Origin: Deltaproteobacteria bacterium
Lineage (GTDB): Bacteria > Myxococcota_A > UBA796 > UBA2385
Direction of reading: 5' to 3'
Length of the DNA: 45,210 nt
Assembly: GCA_016792625.1 (NCBI GenBank)
Contig: JAEUKK010000140.1
Span: forward strand, 1-45,210
Below the pieces are notes generated by a model. It ran no database searches, was not told the DNA's origin, and worked only from the letters and a program-made list of their open reading frames with translations. The translations under genes were made by a program, and so were the position numbers. Positions 42,278-45,210 of this stretch are shown here, one piece after another. Positions within the stretch are counted from its first letter, which is position 1. Every line of letters begins with the position of its first letter.

Positions 42278-44101
42278 CTACCGAGGACCACCTTGGTCCA
42301 CCGCGCCCGCGGCCGGCAAGGTGGGCGCCCAGCTGAAGTGTGCTTGAGCCCGGGCCTCCTCCACCGCCGCACGCCATCGCGCGGCCTGCTCGGGCTCCCG
42401 ATCAGCGGCCAAAGAGACCATCACGTCCGCCTCCCAGGTGTAAGGGCGCCCGTCCAGCCACACCCCACCGGCCTGCACCCGGCGCGAAGCCTCCGCCAGG
42501 GGCAGACCCGCGATCAGGTCCTGCAGGGCCAGAAAACGGCCTTGACGGGGGGCATCCACAAAACGCATGCCGCCGCGCGCCGCCACGGCCACATGCAGCC
42601 AGGCCGGTCGCAGCGCGACCCCGCTCAGGCCGAGGCGCCGGGCCATCCGCAGCAGGAGCTCGCTGGCCTCCCGCGCCAGGCCCAGCCCCGGCACCTCTTG
42701 GCCGGGGAGCGCCGGACGCCCGGCAGCGAAAGCAGCGAGCGGGTGCCGCAGGGTCAGCCAGTGGATGAACAGCAGGACCCCGCCCAGCTCGGGGTGGAGC
42801 CGCAGGCCGTCGACCCGCTCGACCACCAGCTCGACCAGCAGGTGCTCCGCCTCGCCGCGCCCCTGCCCTTGGGCCAACAGGCGCAGGCGTTCGCCCGCGC
42901 TGGCCGCGTCCAGCTCCACGCGGAACCGGTGGTAGCCGAGGCGGCGCGCTGCCCCGAGCAGGCCGTAGCGGCACAGGGCCAGCTCGAGGCCCTGCGGGCT
43001 GTAGAGGCCGAGCAGGCGCTGCGGACCCGCCGCGGGCCCGAGCAGCTCGGGGAGGTCGGCCGCGCTGAGCCAGGCCCCGCCGTCGAGCTCCGCGGGCTGC
43101 AGGCTGCGCCAGATCTCGTCGAAAACATCAGCCAGCGGGTCTACGTCGGGAGGGATCGGGGCCTGCGCGCCGGTGGCCAGCGCCACGCCGATGGTGGCCA
43201 CCGCCCGCCAGGCGCCCGGCCCGTAGCCGCCCCCAGGCAGCCACACCGCGGGCTGGTCCCCGATGCTCCCGAGCACCATCAGCTCGCGGCGGAGCAGGTC
43301 CCCCTCCGATAGGCCGAGGTCGCCGAGCGGGTCGCCCGCGCGCACGTCTCCCCCCGCGAGCACCAAGGTCAGCTCCGCCAGCGGCGCGCGCTCCAACAGC
43401 TGGGCGAGCGCGGCAAAGTAACGGTCAGGCCCTGCTTTTCCGGGGAGCACGACCTCGTCTACGCCGGGCAGCGGCCCCCAGTCGACCCCCGAGATCGAGC
43501 CGATCCAGCAGGCCGGATCGTCGGCCAAGCAGTCGGCGGTGCCGTCGGGCGGGTGGAAGTCAAGATCGAGGATGACGACCTGGCCGGCAAAGCCGTCCGC
43601 GCGGGCCCGCTTGACCGCCACCGCCAGATCGTTGATCGGGCAGAAGCCCCCGCCCCTCGCCCGCCCGGCGTGGTGCATGCCGCCGGCGAGGTTGAGCTGC
43701 GGACCCTCCCCGTGGAGGGCGGCGCGCACCGCGGCGACCGTGCCGCCGGTGATCGCGCGCAGGGTGTTCCAGACCTCGTCGACCGGGATGTCCCAGCCGG
43801 GGACGCCGAAGATGCGGGCGAGCTCATCGCCGCGCTCCAGCGCCTCGAGGTAGTCCCCCTCGTGAACCCGCAACAGGTCGCCAATCTCGACCGCGGGTGG
43901 CGCCCGAACCGCCTCGGCGTCGGCCAAGCCCGCCCGGCGCAGGTACCACGCGGCCAGCTCGGCCCGCCGCGGATCCAGCCCCACACGGCCATCCAAGGTG
44001 GTGATCGGCAAGCGGTAGTCGGGGCGGTGCCAGAGGGTCAACGCCGGACGGCCGAGCCGGCGCAGCCGCCCGAGCATCGCGGCCCAGCGAGAGAGCCCCA
44101 T
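42278..44101 (-). CDS. Histone-deacetylase-family (arginase/deacetylase fold) protein with long C-terminal extension
   Basis: A 607-residue protein. Residues 1 to about 320 form the deacetylase domain: GGMHHA (H143/H144 charge-relay pair), CPINDLA, LDLDFH (D181, H183), GGDVRAGDPLG (D257) and GGGY (Y293). The three zinc ligands and the two histidines are in place, so hydrolysis of an acetylated amine (acetyl-lysine, acetylpolyamine or similar) is plausible. Residues about 340-607 are an extra helical, Leu/Arg-rich segment with no recognised domain. GAGGGG lies eight bases before the ATG. It is convergent with the upstream small-protein gene and otherwise stands alone. Confidence 0.82.
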   Translation of the reverse strand: MGLSRWAAMLGRLRRLGRPALTLWHRPDYRLPITTLDGRVGLDPRRAELAAWYLRRAGLADAEAVRAPPAVEIGDLLRVHEGDYLEALERGDELARIFGVPGWDIPVDEVWNTLRAITGGTVAAVRAALHGEGPQLNLAGGMHHAGRARGGGFCPINDLAVAVKRARADGFAGQVVILDLDFHPPDGTADCLADDPACWIGSISGVDWGPLPGVDEVVLPGKAGPDRYFAALAQLLERAPLAELTLVLAGGDVRAGDPLGDLGLSEGDLLRRELMVLGSIGDQPAVWLPGGGYGPGAWRAVATIGVALATGAQAPIPPDVDPLADVFDEIWRSLQPAELDGGAWLSAADLPELLGPAAGPQRLLGLYSPQGLELALCRYGLLGAARRLGYHRFRVELDAASAGERLRLLAQGQGRGEAEHLLVELVVERVDGLRLHPELGGVLLFIHWLTLRHPLAAFAAGRPALPGQEVPGLGLAREASELLLRMARRLGLSGVALRPAWLHVAVAARGGMRFVDAPRQGRFLALQDLIAGLPLAEASRRVQAGGVWLDGRPYTWEADVMVSLAADREPEQAARWRAAVEEARAQAHFSWAPTLPAAGAVDQGGPR

Positions 44102-44193
44102 CTGCGCCGCCCCTCAGCGTATGGGCCCCCCGCCGGGAGCCCTGGGTCTTGGCGGGTGCCGCCACCGCCGCGCCCAGCGCGCGTCGACCCGCA

Positions 44194-44337
44194 TCAGTAG
44201 CGCGCCTCTTCGCCCGTGACCCACTCACAGGCGGAGACGATCACCATGCGGAGGTCCACACCCTCGCGCTTGAGCGCCGCCGCGCCAGCCAATACGCCAG
44301 CGATCATCAACATCACGAACAGCGAGCCGTCTCGCAT
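44194..44337 (-). CDS. Tiny single-span membrane protein
   Basis: A 47-residue frame starting at ATG 44337, preceded by GAGGTGG six bases upstream. A single hydrophobic segment (LFVMLMIAGVLAGAA) is followed by KREGVDLRMVIVSACEWVTGEE. No family is recognised. The good ribosome binding site argues for a real gene; the open frame goes on to 44409 but that extension is Gly/Trp/Arg shadow-like sequence. Confidence 0.45.
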   Translation of the reverse strand: MRDGSLFVMLMIAGVLAGAAALKREGVDLRMVIVSACEWVTGEEARY

Positions 44338-44519
44338 GGGCCACCTCGCGGCCCAGCCCCAGGGAGGGCCTGCCGCACCCCAGGGGACGGATCGCCGCCC
44401 TGCGCCCATGAGCGCATCGGACCGGGTCAGGCGACCTTGAGCCGCAGCGCGCAGGTTTGGGCCACCGCGCCGCTCATCTGGCCGAGACCGCCGCCTGGAC
44501 GACCCACGTAGGCGGCCGA

Positions 44520-45209
44520 TCAGCCGGTGGGCGCGCCCCCCTCGAAGGCGCCGCGCAAGCGCCCGAGCTCAGAGGCCGGGACGTCGGCAATGACGTGCCC
44601 GCCGCGAATCATGACGATGCGGTCGGCCACGCGCTCGAGCGTGTCGAGCACATGCGTGCTGAGCACCACGCCAGCCCCCGCCGCGCAGGCCGCGCGCAGA
44701 CCGCGCAGGGTGCGCTCAGCGCTCGGCGGATCGAGGCCGTTGAGCGACTCGTCGAGCACGAGCAGGGGCGGCTTTGCCACCATCGCGCAGCCCAGCGCGG
44801 CGCGCCGGCGCATGCCCTGCGAGTACTCACGAATCAGGCGGTCGGCGTCGCCGCCGAGCCCACAGAGCTCGAGGGCCGCCTCAACCTCTGCTTGGCCCAC
44901 CCCGCGGATCTCAGCGACGAAGCTGAGCATCTCGCGGGCGGATAGGTAGTCGTAGAGCCGCGGCTCTTCGGGCACATAGCCGACCTTGGCCCGGGCCCCG
45001 TTCGGATCGGCCACCACGTCGACCCCAGCGATGCGGACCGTGCCCCCATCGGGGAGCAGCTGCCCCGAGATCATCTGGATGGTCGTGCTCTTTCCGGCGC
45101 CGTTGGGCCCGACCAGCCCCACCAGCTCACCCGCCCGGATCTCAAAGCTGACCTCTTTGACCGCCTCAACCCGGCCGAACCGCTTGCGCAGCCCCTCGAC
45201 CGCCAACAC
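44520..45209 (-). CDS. ABC transporter ATP-binding protein, start at window edge
   Basis: A 229-residue nucleotide-binding subunit: Walker A GPNGAGKS (about 34-41), Q-loop VPEEPRLYDYLSAREML, signature YSQGMRRR, Walker B LLVLDESLNGLD and switch His in LSTHVLDTLERVAD. The QGM signature and size are typical of ABC-2-type exporters and related systems, where a separate membrane subunit follows or precedes. A GTG at 45209 begins MLAVEGLRKRFGRVEAV, a normal start for such proteins, but the upstream context is outside the window, so the gene could extend slightly. The membrane partner is not visible here. Nothing else is evident in 44338-44519. Confidence 0.88.
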   Translation of the reverse strand: MLAVEGLRKRFGRVEAVKEVSFEIRAGELVGLVGPNGAGKSTTIQMISGQLLPDGGTVRIAGVDVVADPNGARAKVGYVPEEPRLYDYLSAREMLSFVAEIRGVGQAEVEAALELCGLGGDADRLIREYSQGMRRRAALGCAMVAKPPLLVLDESLNGLDPPSAERTLRGLRAACAAGAGVVLSTHVLDTLERVADRIVMIRGGHVIADVPASELGRLRGAFEGGAPTG

Positions 45210-45210
45210 G

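Noticed and set aside
42293..43312. A 339-residue plus-strand frame opposite the deacetylase gene
   Set aside because: No motif is visible, and the minus strand has full active-site residues.
1..45210. tRNA, rRNA, CRISPR, insertion sequence, prophage or defence island
   Set aside because: I saw no CCA-ended cloverleaf, rRNA-like sequence, regularly spaced repeats, transposase, integrase or known defence gene. The MoxR/vWA genes fit an ordinary Bat operon, not a defence system.

Overview
The window is very GC-rich, tightly packed bacterial chromosome from a myxobacterium-like organism (phylum Myxococcota; order not resolvable). The evidence is an AgmX/PglI-type C-terminal domain (14308-15192), two exported proteases with MYXO-CTERM-like tails (Cys, hydrophobic helix, Arg cluster; 22587-24248 and 28694-29668), many small Cys- or Asp-rich lipoproteins, and third-position GC bias so strong that long spurious frames lie opposite most genes. 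I see no rRNA, tRNA, CRISPR array, IS element, phage genes or integration scar. No stretch above about 300 bases lacks a gene.

Layout. 1-6724: the tail of a low-complexity protein, then MoxR ATPase, DUF58 protein, BatA-like membrane protein and a large von Willebrand A (vWA) membrane protein, a Bat/MoxR-type operon with overlapping junctions. 6754-11000 (minus): a glycosyltransferase-associated flippase-like membrane protein (LPG_synthase_TM fold), a PhoB/PhoR-like two-component pair and a cytosine-deaminase-like amidohydrolase. 11080-15192: two coupled lipoproteins, a GST/metaxin-like protein, a divergent ferritin-like di-iron protein and an AgmX/PglI-tail protein. 15347-21280: a 1977-residue tandem UvrA-UvrA fusion with four nucleotide-binding domains. 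21301-29668: a lipoprotein alpha/beta hydrolase, a MYXO-CTERM HExxH metalloprotease coupled to a site-2-protease-like membrane protein that has lost its catalytic Glu, a surface-repeat protein, then a UbiA-like protein, a membrane histidine kinase and a MYXO-CTERM trypsin-fold protease in one run.

29744-33542 holds housekeeping and small genes: metallophosphoesterase, DUF2835, lipoprotein, TatD-type hydrolase and tcdA. 33555-39251 (minus) is a heterodimeric ABC exporter (MdlA/MdlB-like) followed by two tandem paralogous secreted-type lipoproteins and a hypothetical. A divergent intergenic region with two adjacent dyads leads into an M28 peptidase with a multispan C-terminus and an alpha/beta-hydrolase-like protein lacking the nucleophile serine. 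The window closes with a deacetylase-family protein bearing a long C-terminal extension, a tiny membrane protein and an ABC ATPase that starts at the window edge.

Themes. Translational coupling is pervasive: at least nine junctions are ATGA or GTGA overlaps, and these fix many start codons. Cell-envelope export and proteolysis dominate. Several genes look like pseudoenzymes coupled to an intact enzyme of related chemistry. The most unusual single object is the double UvrA, whose second half seems to have lost the UvrB-docking motif. I found no defence island or other clearly new multi-gene system; the best candidates are the double UvrA, the protease/pseudoprotease pair, the kinase-protease operon and the exporter-lipoprotein block.
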